DNA of 64,000 bases from Flaviflagellibacter deserti (lineage in GTDB: Bacteria; Pseudomonadota; Alphaproteobacteria; Rhizobiales; Methylopilaceae), in the NCBI RefSeq assembly GCF_042652085.1, contig NZ_JBHSJF010000004.1, forward strand, positions 62,001-126,000. The letters are read 5' to 3'. Position 1 is the stretch's first letter, and every line of letters begins with the position of its first letter. This document shows positions 36,441 to 44,720 of this stretch, piece by piece. The notes beneath the pieces are model-generated. The model saw nothing but the letters and a program-made list of their open reading frames with translations. It was not told where the DNA came from and made no database searches. Both the position numbers and the translations under genes were made by a program.

Positions 36441-37175
36441 ATGGGTGTTCCTGAGTCCATGACCGTTGCGAGCGAGCCGAGCAGTCTCGGCCTGTCCACC
36501 GGAGCCGCGCTCACTATCGGAGCATTGGCCACCCCTCTGCTGGGTCTCTTATCTGGCCTCGCTGTTCACGGGCTTCTGGTCAGCCTGTTCGTCTTCGTCG
36601 GCGTGGGAATCGCGGTCAGCCTCGCCATCCCGCTCGGGCTTCCCCTCGGTCTCGCAAACGCGATCACCTTGTTTAGAGCCATCCTCACCAGTGTACTCGC
36701 CGGCCTCTCGGTGCAATTCTCGATCGTGACCGAACCCGCCGCAGGCATCCTGCCCGTGGCGATTGCCGCGTTCGCGCTCGCCACGGACGGACTGGACGGC
36801 TGGATCGCCCGGCGTTCGAATACAATTTCGGAATTCGGGGCACGCTTCGACATGGAAGTCGATGCCTTCCTGATTCTGGTGCTGTCCGTGCTCTGCCTTG
36901 TGCTTGGCAAAGCAGGCGCGTGGATTCTCGCCGCCGGTCTCCTTCGCTATGCCTTCGTCATCGCCGGCATTGTATGGCCCGCGCTCACCGCGCCGCTCTT
37001 TCCATCCTTCCGCCGCAAAGCAGTCTGCGTCATGCAGGTGTGTGCGCTGATCGTCATGCTTCTGCTGGAACCGCCCCTCGCGAACGCGATCGGGGCGATC
37101 ACCCTGGGCGCTCTTGTCCTGTCATTCGCGATCGACACGGCCTGGCTATTGCGCAGGACCGCGCCCGCCCTCTGA
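36441..37175 (+). CDS. CDP-alcohol phosphatidyltransferase family protein
   Basis: An integral membrane enzyme of about 244 residues. The CDP-OH-P transferase motif is complete: DGLDGWIARRSNTISEFG followed by ARFDMEVD, giving D-x2-DG-x2-AR-x8-G-x3-D-x3-D. About six membrane helices surround it. It would transfer a phosphoalcohol from a CDP-linked donor, or a CDP-lipid, to an alcohol acceptor. The ATG at 36441 is chosen; 36459 or a start further up to 36297 are possible. It is first in a four-gene operon and ends in a TGATG overlap with the FkbM gene. Substrate unknown. Confidence 0.87.
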   Translation: MGVPESMTVASEPSSLGLSTGAALTIGALATPLLGLLSGLAVHGLLVSLFVFVGVGIAVSLAIPLGLPLGLANAITLFRAILTSVLAGLSVQFSIVTEPAAGILPVAIAAFALATDGLDGWIARRSNTISEFGARFDMEVDAFLILVLSVLCLVLGKAGAWILAAGLLRYAFVIAGIVWPALTAPLFPSFRRKAVCVMQVCALIVMLLLEPPLANAIGAITLGALVLSFAIDTAWLLRRTAPAL

Positions 37176-37915
37176 TGGCGAGCCTGAACGAAACCCTCGG
37201 CCTCGCCCGCTCGATCGCGATCTATTACGGCCGGCCTTGGAAGACGCGTGCGGCGCGCCGTTTTTATAGCGCCATGATCAGACCCGGCGACCTCGTCTTC
37301 GACATCGGCGCGCATGTCGGCAGCCGCTCGCGCGTATTCAGCAAACTCGGGGCGCACGTCGTCGCGGTCGAGCCGCAGCCTTTGTTCTTTCGTTTCTTGA
37401 CAAAGACCCAGCCCGCGAACGTCATCCTTCGCGACTATGCAGTCGGCGCCCAGGCGGGGGAGGCGAACCTGCACATCTCGTCACGACACCCGACCGTCTC
37501 GACGTTGTCCGCGGACTGGATCGATGGCGTCAGAACAGATCCCGGTTTCGGCGCGGTCAATTGGGACGGCACGCACCGCGTCAAGGTCACAACGCTCGAT
37601 GCGATGATTGCGGAACACGGCCTGCCGCGCTTCTGCAAGATCGACGTCGAGGGCTTCGAGGCAGACGTTCTGCGCGGACTGAGCCGGCCGATCCCATGCA
37701 TCGCCTTCGAGTACCTTCCCGCTGTTCTCGACCGTGCCGAGACCTGCGTGAACCTCATCGCGCAACTAGGCGACTATCGCTTCAATCGCGTGCGCGGCGA
37801 GAGTTTCACGTTTGCTTCCAGGAATTGGGTGCCAGCGGCCACGATGATCGAGCACCTGAAATTGCTGAGAAGCAGCCGCTCCTCCGGTGACATCTACGCA
37901 CGGCTCGTAGCATGA
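37175..37915 (+). CDS. FkbM family SAM-dependent methyltransferase
   Basis: A 246-residue methyltransferase. The SAM-binding motif is LVFDIGAHVGSRSRVFSKLGAHVVAVEPQP, and the FkbM-specific KIDVEGFEADVLRGL block follows. Family members O-methylate sugars or polyketides. The open frame extends upstream, but MASLNETLGLARS at 37175 overlaps the phosphatidyltransferase stop by one base. Its stop overlaps the next gene by 4 bases. Context suggests methylation of a glycan or head group made by this cluster. Confidence 0.88.
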   Translation: MASLNETLGLARSIAIYYGRPWKTRAARRFYSAMIRPGDLVFDIGAHVGSRSRVFSKLGAHVVAVEPQPLFFRFLTKTQPANVILRDYAVGAQAGEANLHISSRHPTVSTLSADWIDGVRTDPGFGAVNWDGTHRVKVTTLDAMIAEHGLPRFCKIDVEGFEADVLRGLSRPIPCIAFEYLPAVLDRAETCVNLIAQLGDYRFNRVRGESFTFASRNWVPAATMIEHLKLLRSSRSSGDIYARLVA

Positions 37916-39516
37916 CAGAGCCGACCGCTGCCCTCTCTCGGCCGCGCATCATCGGTGTGTTGTTCGCGCTTCTGTTCGTCTGGGCTTTGCTCGTCGCGCC
38001 GGACAGGCTGGAGGCAATGAAGGCGGCGTCCTTCGCCCGCGTACCGGTAGAACTGCCCGTCCTCCTGCTGTTGCTCCTGCTCGTCGGTGGCGCGATGGGT
38101 GCGGTCATCCGCAGCCTGACGACAATCGCGCTGTTTCTGTTGCTCGTCGCCAAGCTCGCCAATGCCGGGATGTATTTCGCGTCAGGCCGTCCGTTCGATC
38201 TCGTCCTAGATCTCGATCTGCTCGGCGCCGTCCGCAATCTGATGAGCGGCACGCTCGGCAACGTCCTGGCCGTTCTCGGCATCATCGCGCTGATCAATGC
38301 GCTGTTCGGCCTGCTCTTCCTGATCTGGATATCGCTGCGAATGCTGGGGCGTTTCGCGCAAATACCCGGCCCCCAGCGGATCGCGCTCGCGGCGTTCTCG
38401 GCGATCTCCATTGCGGGCTTCGTTCTCGACACGCCCGGCGTCACCGCAAATGCGTCGAACCTGCTGATCAGCCAGGTCACCCGGGCGCAGCAGAGCGCCG
38501 TCGACCTCGACGCATTTCACCGGGAGGCGACATCAGACCCGATAACGGAAGAGCTTCCCGCCGACCTCCTCACGGCGCTAGCCGGCAACGACGTATATGT
38601 CGTCTTCTTCGAATCCTATGGCGGTACGCTCCTCACCGATCCGGCCTTCAAGGCACGCACCGAAACGGCTCTCGCAAAGTTCGACGAGGCGCTCGCCCGC
38701 AAGCACATGGTCGCACGCTCGGGCTTCCTGACCTCCACCACGCTCGGCGGCCAGAGCTGGCTCGCCCATTCGACCCTTCTTTCAGGCCTGCGGATCGACA
38801 ATCAGCGCCGCTATCAGGCGCTCGTCCGGGGCACCCACGGCACACTGGTGAAGGACTTCAAGCGGGCCGGCTGGACCACCGAAGCCGTCATGCCGGGGAT
38901 CACCATGCCCTGGCCGGAGGGCCAATGGTTCGGCTTCGACCGCGTGATGGCGGCGAAGGATTTGGGCTATCGCGGCAAGAGCTTCGACTGGGTCACCATG
39001 CCCGACCAGTTCACGCTCGAAAGCTTCGAGCGGCTGAAGGGCGATGGGCCTGTCATGGCGCAGATCACACTGCTGTCGAGCCACATTCCGTGGGCACCGC
39101 TACCCTCACTCGTTGAGTGGGAGAAGATCGGCGACGGCACCATCTTCAACGCTCAGGTCGATGCGGGTGAACCGCCGGACACGGTCTGGCGCAGTCCGGA
39201 TCAGGTGCGAGACCATTACCTCCGCTCAATCGAATACGTGCTCGCCACGCTCTCCTCATGGATCGAGCGCTATGGCAATGAGCGCACCGTCGTAATCGTC
39301 GTCGGTGACCATCAGCCGATCCCCTGGGTGGCCGGAAAAGATGTCGGGCATTCCGTGCCCGTTCATATCATCGCGGGGAACCCATCGACATTGGCCAGAA
39401 TTGACGGCTGGAGATGGACAAACGGCATGCGCCCCAGCTTGAATGTCGAGGCATGGCCGATGGAAGAGTTCCGGAAGAGATTTGTGGCCGCGTTCTCCGG
39501 TTCCGGATCAAGTTGA
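37912..39516 (+). CDS. Membrane sulfatase / phosphoglycerol- or phosphoethanolamine-transferase-like protein
   Basis: A 534-residue protein with four or five N-terminal helices (residues ~10-175) and a large extracytoplasmic alkaline-phosphatase-superfamily domain. Metal and catalytic segments are VVFFESYGG, TSTTLGGQSWLAHSTLLSGL (nucleophile Thr/Ser region) and VVIVVGDHQPIPW. This layout is that of LtaS/EptA-like enzymes, which move phospho-head-groups from phospholipids to glycans. The exact nucleophile cannot be fixed without alignment. It is coupled by ATGA to the FkbM gene. Confidence 0.8.
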   Translation: MTEPTAALSRPRIIGVLFALLFVWALLVAPDRLEAMKAASFARVPVELPVLLLLLLLVGGAMGAVIRSLTTIALFLLLVAKLANAGMYFASGRPFDLVLDLDLLGAVRNLMSGTLGNVLAVLGIIALINALFGLLFLIWISLRMLGRFAQIPGPQRIALAAFSAISIAGFVLDTPGVTANASNLLISQVTRAQQSAVDLDAFHREATSDPITEELPADLLTALAGNDVYVVFFESYGGTLLTDPAFKARTETALAKFDEALARKHMVARSGFLTSTTLGGQSWLAHSTLLSGLRIDNQRRYQALVRGTHGTLVKDFKRAGWTTEAVMPGITMPWPEGQWFGFDRVMAAKDLGYRGKSFDWVTMPDQFTLESFERLKGDGPVMAQITLLSSHIPWAPLPSLVEWEKIGDGTIFNAQVDAGEPPDTVWRSPDQVRDHYLRSIEYVLATLSSWIERYGNERTVVIVVGDHQPIPWVAGKDVGHSVPVHIIAGNPSTLARIDGWRWTNGMRPSLNVEAWPMEEFRKRFVAAFSGSGSS

Positions 39517-39523
39517 GGCGCGC

Positions 39524-40294
39524 ATGAATCGCCACCTCGCTCCCGACGCTGATATTTCGACGGCCTACGAGATCGCCGCTCTTCGCGATCTTGAGACGGA
39601 TGTTCTGCCGCTCTACTGGCCACTTGCCTCCGCCTCGAAGGAGGAAAGCTTCGTCGTCGGCCAGGTCGGCCAGTCGCTCGACGGCCGCGTCGCCACGTCC
39701 TCTGGCGATGCCCGCAATGTCTCGGGCAAAGCCGGGATGCAGCACCTCCACCGCCTGCGCGCGCTGTCGGATGCGGTGATCGTCGGCGCGGGCACAGTGC
39801 TCCACGACGATCCTCGGCTGACGGTGCGCGAGGTCGAGGGCGCGCACCCGGTCCGCGTGATCGTCGATCCGCACGGACGCGTTCCGGACACCGCCCGCGT
39901 CTTCGCCGACGACGGGACCAGGCGAATCACCATCCAGTCCTGCGATGCGAAACGGCCGGAGGGGATCGATGTCATCAGGCTCGATGCCGCCAACGGCACG
40001 ATCGATCCCGTGGCGATTCTGGCCGCCCTTGCGGAAAGAGGCCTGACCCGAGTGCTTGTCGAGGGAGGAGCGCGGACACTCGGACCGTTCCTGCTTGCCG
40101 GCGCGATGAATCGCCTGCTCATCACGCTGTCGCCACTGATCATCGGCGACGGCCCGTCAGGGCTCGCTCTGCCGCCGGTGCCTCACCTGCGCGACTGCCT
40201 GCGTCCGCGAACCACCTTCTACGATCTCGGCGGCGAGATCGTCATCGACTGCGCGTTCCACCATCACGAAGCGGGCGAAGCGAACAGATCCTGA
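39524..40294 (+). CDS. RibD C-terminal-type pyrimidine/pterin reductase
   Basis: A 256-residue NAD(P)H reductase with the dihydrofolate-reductase-like RibD_C fold. Motifs are VGQVGQSLDGRVAT, SDAVIVGAGTVLHDDPRLTVR and RVLVEGGARTLGPFLLAG. The deaminase half of RibD is missing, replaced by a 50-residue N-terminal extension. The start at 39524 has GAGG 6 bases upstream. In riboflavin synthesis this fold reduces the ribosylamino-pyrimidine; here the gene lies away from rib genes and beside a pterin-synthase-like gene, so a related pteridine or pyrimidine substrate is likely. The 3' end overlaps the convergent methyltransferase gene by 31 bases. Confidence 0.85.
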   Translation: MNRHLAPDADISTAYEIAALRDLETDVLPLYWPLASASKEESFVVGQVGQSLDGRVATSSGDARNVSGKAGMQHLHRLRALSDAVIVGAGTVLHDDPRLTVREVEGAHPVRVIVDPHGRVPDTARVFADDGTRRITIQSCDAKRPEGIDVIRLDAANGTIDPVAILAALAERGLTRVLVEGGARTLGPFLLAGAMNRLLITLSPLIIGDGPSGLALPPVPHLRDCLRPRTTFYDLGGEIVIDCAFHHHEAGEANRS

Positions 40295-41031
40295 TGGCCG
40301 ATCCGGCAGGAGCCGGTCGCCAGATGGTCGAGACGAAATACGGACCACTCCGCCGTCCCCGCCTGCCCCGCCTCCTCAGCCGCCGACGCAATTCCCTTGA
40401 TGAGCTGGCGCTTGAGCATCATGTCGCGGGGACCTAGCCGCCACGGACTCTCCGTCATCTCGATGGCGTATCCGGCATTGGCGAAGCATTCGCGTGCATA
40501 GACGACCGCATCGCCGCCGAGGGAAAGGCCGAATCCCTTGTCCGAGCGCTGATGACGATTGAAGGCTCTCCGCACATCCTCATCGAGTGGATGCTCCGGA
40601 GACCAGCTCATCAGACCGTCGAAACTGAGAACGCCATAGAACGCCGCACCCCCGGAGACGACATCTCTGACGAGCCGCTCTATCCACTGGGCGGAAACGA
40701 GATCGAGCAGGGCCGACGCGGTTACTAGACGCGCATCCCGGATCGGGAGAGGCGATGAGGCGAGGTCCAGAGGGACAATCTCGGCATCGGGGCAACGCTG
40801 CGCCGCTATCCTGAGGAGCTCCTTGTCACCATCGACCAGCCGCCAACGCGCCGAGGGCAGATGTGGCGCCAGAACCCGCGTGCTCGCACCCGTCCCCGCC
40901 CCCAGATCGACTATCAGCGGGCTCGGCAAGGCACTTGCGAAAGCGACCGCTTTCGTCAGCAGGTCTCCGTCGCGGGCGGCCTCGTCGGCGCCGGATCTCA
41001 GATCGAGCCACGCTGGATCGAAGCCGCTCAC
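40264..41031 (-). CDS. Class I SAM-dependent methyltransferase
   Basis: A 255-residue methyltransferase with the SAM motif LIVDLGAGTGASTRVLAPHLPSARWRLVDGD near residue 37 and a later VPLDLASSPLPI acidic-loop segment. The start is a GTG at 41031 overlapping the glycosyltransferase stop (GTGA), though the open frame runs further upstream. It is the last gene of the minus operon, and its end overlaps the end of the RibD-type gene. It probably methylates the product of the neighbouring glycosyltransferase or pterin-like enzymes; the substrate is unknown. Confidence 0.85.
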   Translation of the reverse strand: MSGFDPAWLDLRSGADEAARDGDLLTKAVAFASALPSPLIVDLGAGTGASTRVLAPHLPSARWRLVDGDKELLRIAAQRCPDAEIVPLDLASSPLPIRDARLVTASALLDLVSAQWIERLVRDVVSGGAAFYGVLSFDGLMSWSPEHPLDEDVRRAFNRHQRSDKGFGLSLGGDAVVYARECFANAGYAIEMTESPWRLGPRDMMLKRQLIKGIASAAEEAGQAGTAEWSVFRLDHLATGSCRIGHQDLFASPAS

Positions 41032-42062
41032 GGCGCGACCCGTTCCAGCGCGGCCCCGAAGCGATGCGCCGTTTCCGCCCAGACCGGCAACAGGCTGCCC
41101 GCCCGCGCGGCCGCCCTGGCAGTTTCCGCCCGGCGCTTCGGATCGCTCAACAGGTCGCGCAGAGCGCGCTCGAGCGCGTCGACATCGCCGACCGGAACCA
41201 TCGTCCCCGAGCCGTCGCGCAACACGTCCGGCAGTACGCCGACCGGACAGCCGACCACCGGCAAACCGCAAGCAAGCGCCTCGGTGAAGGCCATGCCGTA
41301 GCCTTCATAACGGGACGGCAGAACGAAGATGTCGGCGCCGAGCAGTTCGTGATGCGCATTGTCCGTTGGGCCGGCGAAAGTGACGCGTTCGCCGAGGCCT
41401 GCGGCGCGTTCCCGCAACATCGCGGCCCATTCCGGGTCTGACGCCTCGCCGACAAATCGCGCGCGCCACGGCAGATCCGTCAATCGTTTCAGCGCGTCGA
41501 TCAGGACGTCATGCCCCTTTCGCTCGATCAGCGAGCCAAGGGTGAGCAGAACCGGTGGATCGCCGCGGCCAAGGGCATGTCCGAAGCGGTCGGTGCCGGG
41601 TTCCGCGACGGTGACTACGCCGGCGTCGACGCCGAATTCCTCGACGACAAGCTTCGATGTTTTTGGCGCGGTCACGATGACTGCCCTTGCGCAAGCCAGG
41701 GCCTCGCGCTCGCTCTCGTGCAAAGTCCGGATCGCCGCCGTATTCAGACCGGACTCATGCGACAACGGATGATGAACGAGGCCTACGAGCCCGAGCCGCC
41801 TCGCATGGGTCCGGGCAATTTCAGGCAGGACAGCGAAAGCCAAGCCGTCGACCACGACGAGCGAGCGATCCGGGATGGCGGCGAAGGCCTCGGCCGCCGC
41901 CGCTCGCTCCCGATCGGTTGGAAACGGATACGCACCGATGAGAGACAAGGTCTCGACCGTCCAGCCCATGTCCCTGAGCTCCGCGATGATCCGCCGGTCA
42001 TAGCCATAGCCGCCGGTCGGCCGGGCCAAATCTCCGGGAAAGACGAAGGTCAGCCGCCTCAC
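41028..42062 (-). CDS. Glycosyltransferase family 4 protein
   Basis: A 344-residue GT-B fold enzyme. The N-terminal domain begins LTFVFPGDLARPTGGYGYDRRII with the glycine-rich acceptor loop. The donor-site E-x7-E block is RYEGYGMAFTEALACGLPVVG near residue 255. VTVAEPGTDRFG precedes it. It retains the anomeric configuration of a nucleotide sugar. Both ends overlap neighbours (ATGA with the pterin-synthase-like gene, GTGA with the methyltransferase), so it is part of one pathway. Acceptor unknown; a pterin-like or lipid acceptor is suggested by context only. Confidence 0.9.
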   Translation of the reverse strand: MRRLTFVFPGDLARPTGGYGYDRRIIAELRDMGWTVETLSLIGAYPFPTDRERAAAAEAFAAIPDRSLVVVDGLAFAVLPEIARTHARRLGLVGLVHHPLSHESGLNTAAIRTLHESEREALACARAVIVTAPKTSKLVVEEFGVDAGVVTVAEPGTDRFGHALGRGDPPVLLTLGSLIERKGHDVLIDALKRLTDLPWRARFVGEASDPEWAAMLRERAAGLGERVTFAGPTDNAHHELLGADIFVLPSRYEGYGMAFTEALACGLPVVGCPVGVLPDVLRDGSGTMVPVGDVDALERALRDLLSDPKRRAETARAAARAGSLLPVWAETAHRFGAALERVAP

Positions 42063-42454
42063 AAATCGGTCTCGAACCAGGCCCGTGCGGCATGGCTCTC
42101 GTGCAGCATCACGCGAAGCTTTTTGATGCGTCCCACCGGCCCGAGTTCTCCCGCCACGATCTTCGCTTTCAGCGCATCGGAAACGACCTTCGCCATGAAC
42201 TCCGTCGTGGTGATGCGCCCTTCGAAGTCGGCGATCTCGTCGAGGTTCTTGTAACGGTAGAGGTCGAGGACGTCCGCCAAAGCCGTTGTCGCAAGGCCGA
42301 TATCGACGACCAGCCCGTCGTCATCGAGATCCTCCGTGAAGAACGCCGCGTCGACGACATAGGTCGCGCCGTGCAGCCCCTGAGCCGGGCCGAAGACGGG
42401 TGACGGCAGCGAATGGGCGATCATGATGTGGTCGCGAACTTCGACGGCGAACAT
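42059..42454 (-). CDS. Divergent 6-pyruvoyl-tetrahydropterin synthase / QueD-like protein
   Basis: A 131-residue T-fold protein resembling QueD. One zinc His is retained in MIAHSL (H14) and one in GLHGATYVV (H28). Compared by eye with E. coli QueD, the second His of HGH is Ala (A30), the catalytic Cys four residues before H28 is Ala (A24), and the Asp-His pair of LDHHYLND is replaced by YRYKNLDE. The Glu of LHESHAARAW is kept. The fold is clear but normal QueD chemistry looks unlikely, so it may catalyse a different step or bind a pteridine. It is tightly coupled to the glycosyltransferase. Confidence 0.82.
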   Translation of the reverse strand: MFAVEVRDHIMIAHSLPSPVFGPAQGLHGATYVVDAAFFTEDLDDDGLVVDIGLATTALADVLDLYRYKNLDEIADFEGRITTTEFMAKVVSDALKAKIVAGELGPVGRIKKLRVMLHESHAARAWFETDL

Positions 42455-42460
42455 GGATCC

Positions 42461-43432
42461 TCAGAAATAGCGGAAGCGGTGACAAAGGGTGTTGGGGTCG
42501 CCGAGGCGAGCCGGATAGTCGGTCGCGGCGTTCGCGAAATCGGTCTCGCCGGAGATCAATACATCGAGCCTCTCGTCGGCCAGGAGAGAGAGGGCGAGCT
42601 CCATCCGGCGCCGATGTGTCCACTCGGCGCGCTTTTCCGGCGGCAGATGCCCGACCTGGGACGAAATCAGCTTCAGCCGCCTGCTGTGGAACGCCCCGCC
42701 GAGCGGCACGGGAACGAGCTGGTCGCCATACCAGCTCGCCTCGATGATCGTCCCCTCGAACGCACCACAATCGAGAGCGGTTGCAAGGCCAGCAGCCGTC
42801 GCGCTGGTGTGAACGACAATATCGCAATCGCGCGGGGCCTCTTCGGGCACGGCAAATGCGCAATCGAGCGCCGAGGCGATGCGCTCACGGTCGGTATTCA
42901 CGTCGACGATTGTGACTTCGGCGCCTTCACGTTTTGCCAGATGCGCGGCCAGAGCACCGACGACGCCGCAACCAACGACTGCGACGCTATCGCCTGCGCT
43001 GACGTCGGCGTCCCAAATCACGTTGAGCGCAGTCTCCATATTCGCCGCCAGCACCGCCCTGCCCTCCGGCACGTTTTCAGGGATAGGTACGACGGCGGCG
43101 GCAGGAACGATGCAGCGATCTTGGTGCGGATGGAGGCAGAATATGACCCGGCCGATAAGCTCAGCGGGTCCGTTCTCGACGACGCCGACACTCGAATAGC
43201 CGTACTTCACCGGAAAACCGAACTCGCCTTCCTGGAACGGCGCCCGCATGCGCTGGTGCTCGCTCGCCGGCACCCGCCCCGCGAACACTAGACTTTCGGT
43301 GCCTCGGCTGACGCCGGAATAGAGCACTCGCACCAGAACCTCGTCGGCTTCCGGCGTCGGAACCTCGGCCGAACGCAGCTCCACCGTTCCCGGCCCCGTC
43401 ATCCAGAGCGCCGTCGCACGCACGAAAGTCAC
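42461..43432 (-). CDS. Zinc-type alcohol dehydrogenase-like (MDR) oxidoreductase
   Basis: A 323-residue medium-chain dehydrogenase/reductase. The NAD(P) motif is VAVVGCGVVGALAAHLAKREGAEVTIVD. The usual catalytic zinc Cys region is replaced by LYSGVSRGTESLVFAG, a pattern seen in BchC-like dehydrogenases, so standard zinc alcohol dehydrogenase chemistry is doubtful. The start is a GTG at 43432 in GTGA overlap with the cytochrome gene; the longer open frame is an artefact. Six bases separate it from the pterin-synthase-like gene. It probably oxidises or reduces a pathway intermediate. Confidence 0.86.
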   Translation of the reverse strand: MTFVRATALWMTGPGTVELRSAEVPTPEADEVLVRVLYSGVSRGTESLVFAGRVPASEHQRMRAPFQEGEFGFPVKYGYSSVGVVENGPAELIGRVIFCLHPHQDRCIVPAAAVVPIPENVPEGRAVLAANMETALNVIWDADVSAGDSVAVVGCGVVGALAAHLAKREGAEVTIVDVNTDRERIASALDCAFAVPEEAPRDCDIVVHTSATAAGLATALDCGAFEGTIIEASWYGDQLVPVPLGGAFHSRRLKLISSQVGHLPPEKRAEWTHRRRMELALSLLADERLDVLISGETDFANAATDYPARLGDPNTLCHRFRYF

Positions 43433-43968
43433 AGCATCCGCTGCACTATCGCGTCGCGCCTGATGACCTGATGATAGAGCACGCCGCCGATGTGCAGGCA
43501 GAATAGGACGAGGATCGAATATCCGATGAAGATGTGCGCGCCCATCAGATAGCGCGCGAGCGCCGGGTCCTTGCCGATCGGACTTGGAATCGGCAGCACG
43601 CCGAACAGGCTGAACGGAAAGCCGAAGGCATTGGTCGCTAGGAACCCGAACACCGGCTGCAGAATCAGCGCCGCATAAAGCGCGCCGTGGACGAGTGTGG
43701 CGACCAGATGAAGGCTCGGATTGATCTCGGCATTCGGCGGTGGCGGCCATATCCATCGCACGACGACACGCGTGAGCATCACCCACAGCACCAGAAAGCC
43801 GAAGGATTCGTGCACGAGATAGAAGGCGGTCTTCGACTCGTCCTTGACGTAATCGATGACGAAGCCGACCGGAAAGGCGACGAAGACGAAGAGCGCGGTC
43901 AGCCAATGCAGGACGCGCAGAGCGGGATGGTAGGCCTGCCCCGGAACATCGAAAGACGGTGCTGACAC
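43429..43968 (-). CDS. Cytochrome b561-type di-heme membrane protein
   Basis: A 179-residue inner-membrane cytochrome with four helices. Likely heme ligands are H21 (RVLHWLTALF), H53 (YLVHESFGF), H145 (LMGAHIFIGY) and H159 (LFCLHIGGVL). It moves electrons between the quinone pool and a periplasmic partner. It starts with GTG and overlaps the dehydrogenase start, which makes it the first gene of the minus operon. Its coupling to biosynthesis-type genes is unusual, and it may supply electrons to an enzyme of this cluster or be an unrelated passenger. Confidence 0.87.
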   Translation of the reverse strand: MSAPSFDVPGQAYHPALRVLHWLTALFVFVAFPVGFVIDYVKDESKTAFYLVHESFGFLVLWVMLTRVVVRWIWPPPPNAEINPSLHLVATLVHGALYAALILQPVFGFLATNAFGFPFSLFGVLPIPSPIGKDPALARYLMGAHIFIGYSILVLFCLHIGGVLYHQVIRRDAIVQRML

Positions 43969-44081
43969 GAGCGAGGCTCCGGTTTCCCTGGAAAGATTGT
44001 AAGGCGGGACCGCGCCGGAACCAACAGGCGAGCGCGTCCGGATGTTTGCGGCCCGCTCCTCGGCGCGCTACGACCCTGGAA

Positions 44082-44654
44082 ATGAAGCCCGAACTGAGCG
44101 ACGAGGAATTCACCGCTTTCTCCCGCCATTACAGGCAGGCCAAACGCGTCGTCGAATTCGGCGCGGGGGGCAGCACGTATTTCGGCGTCACCGAGACTTC
44201 AGCGAAAATCTGCGCGGTCGAATCCGATCCGGAATGGCTCGGAAAGATGCGCTCCCACGCGGTCATCGAAGCCGCCGAAACATCCGGCAGCCTGCGTCTC
44301 ATCCACGTGGATATCGGTCCGATCGGGAAATGGGGGCGGCCCAGAGACGACTCGCAACGCAGCAACTGGCCCCTTTACGCTCAGGCTCCCTGGCCGACGG
44401 AGCCCGACCCCGATCTCATCTTCGTCGACGGCCGTTTTCGCCTTGCCTGCCTGCTGACCTCAGTCCTGAAGTCGCGGCCGGGCACGGTCATCATGGCGCA
44501 TGACTTCTGGAACCGGCCGACCTATCACGGCGCCCTGCCCTTCCTGCGCTGGCAGGAGAGCGTCGGGACCTTGGGAATATTTCGCAGACCGCGCTTCGTC
44601 GATCGCTGGCGCCTCCGCCGCGCCCTGGAGGCCGCGACGTTCGACTTGGAATGA
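44082..44654 (+). CDS. Class I methyltransferase-like protein
   Basis: A protein of about 190 residues with a Rossmann methyltransferase pattern: RVVEFGAGGSTYFGV for SAM, CAVESDPEWLGKMR as the acidic strand end, and DLIFVDGRFRLACLL with VIMAHDFWNRP further on. The ATG at 44082 gives MKPELSDEEF; the ribosome site is poor, and an upstream non-ATG start is possible. It diverges from the cytochrome b561 gene by 113 bases and could belong functionally to the glycan/pterin cluster. Substrate unknown. Confidence 0.7.
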   Translation: MKPELSDEEFTAFSRHYRQAKRVVEFGAGGSTYFGVTETSAKICAVESDPEWLGKMRSHAVIEAAETSGSLRLIHVDIGPIGKWGRPRDDSQRSNWPLYAQAPWPTEPDPDLIFVDGRFRLACLLTSVLKSRPGTVIMAHDFWNRPTYHGALPFLRWQESVGTLGIFRRPRFVDRWRLRRALEAATFDLE

Positions 44655-44720
44655 CGGGTGAGGACGCGCCGTTGCTTCAAAGCACCAGCGCATCACCAAG
44701 TCAAATGACGATCTGAGACT

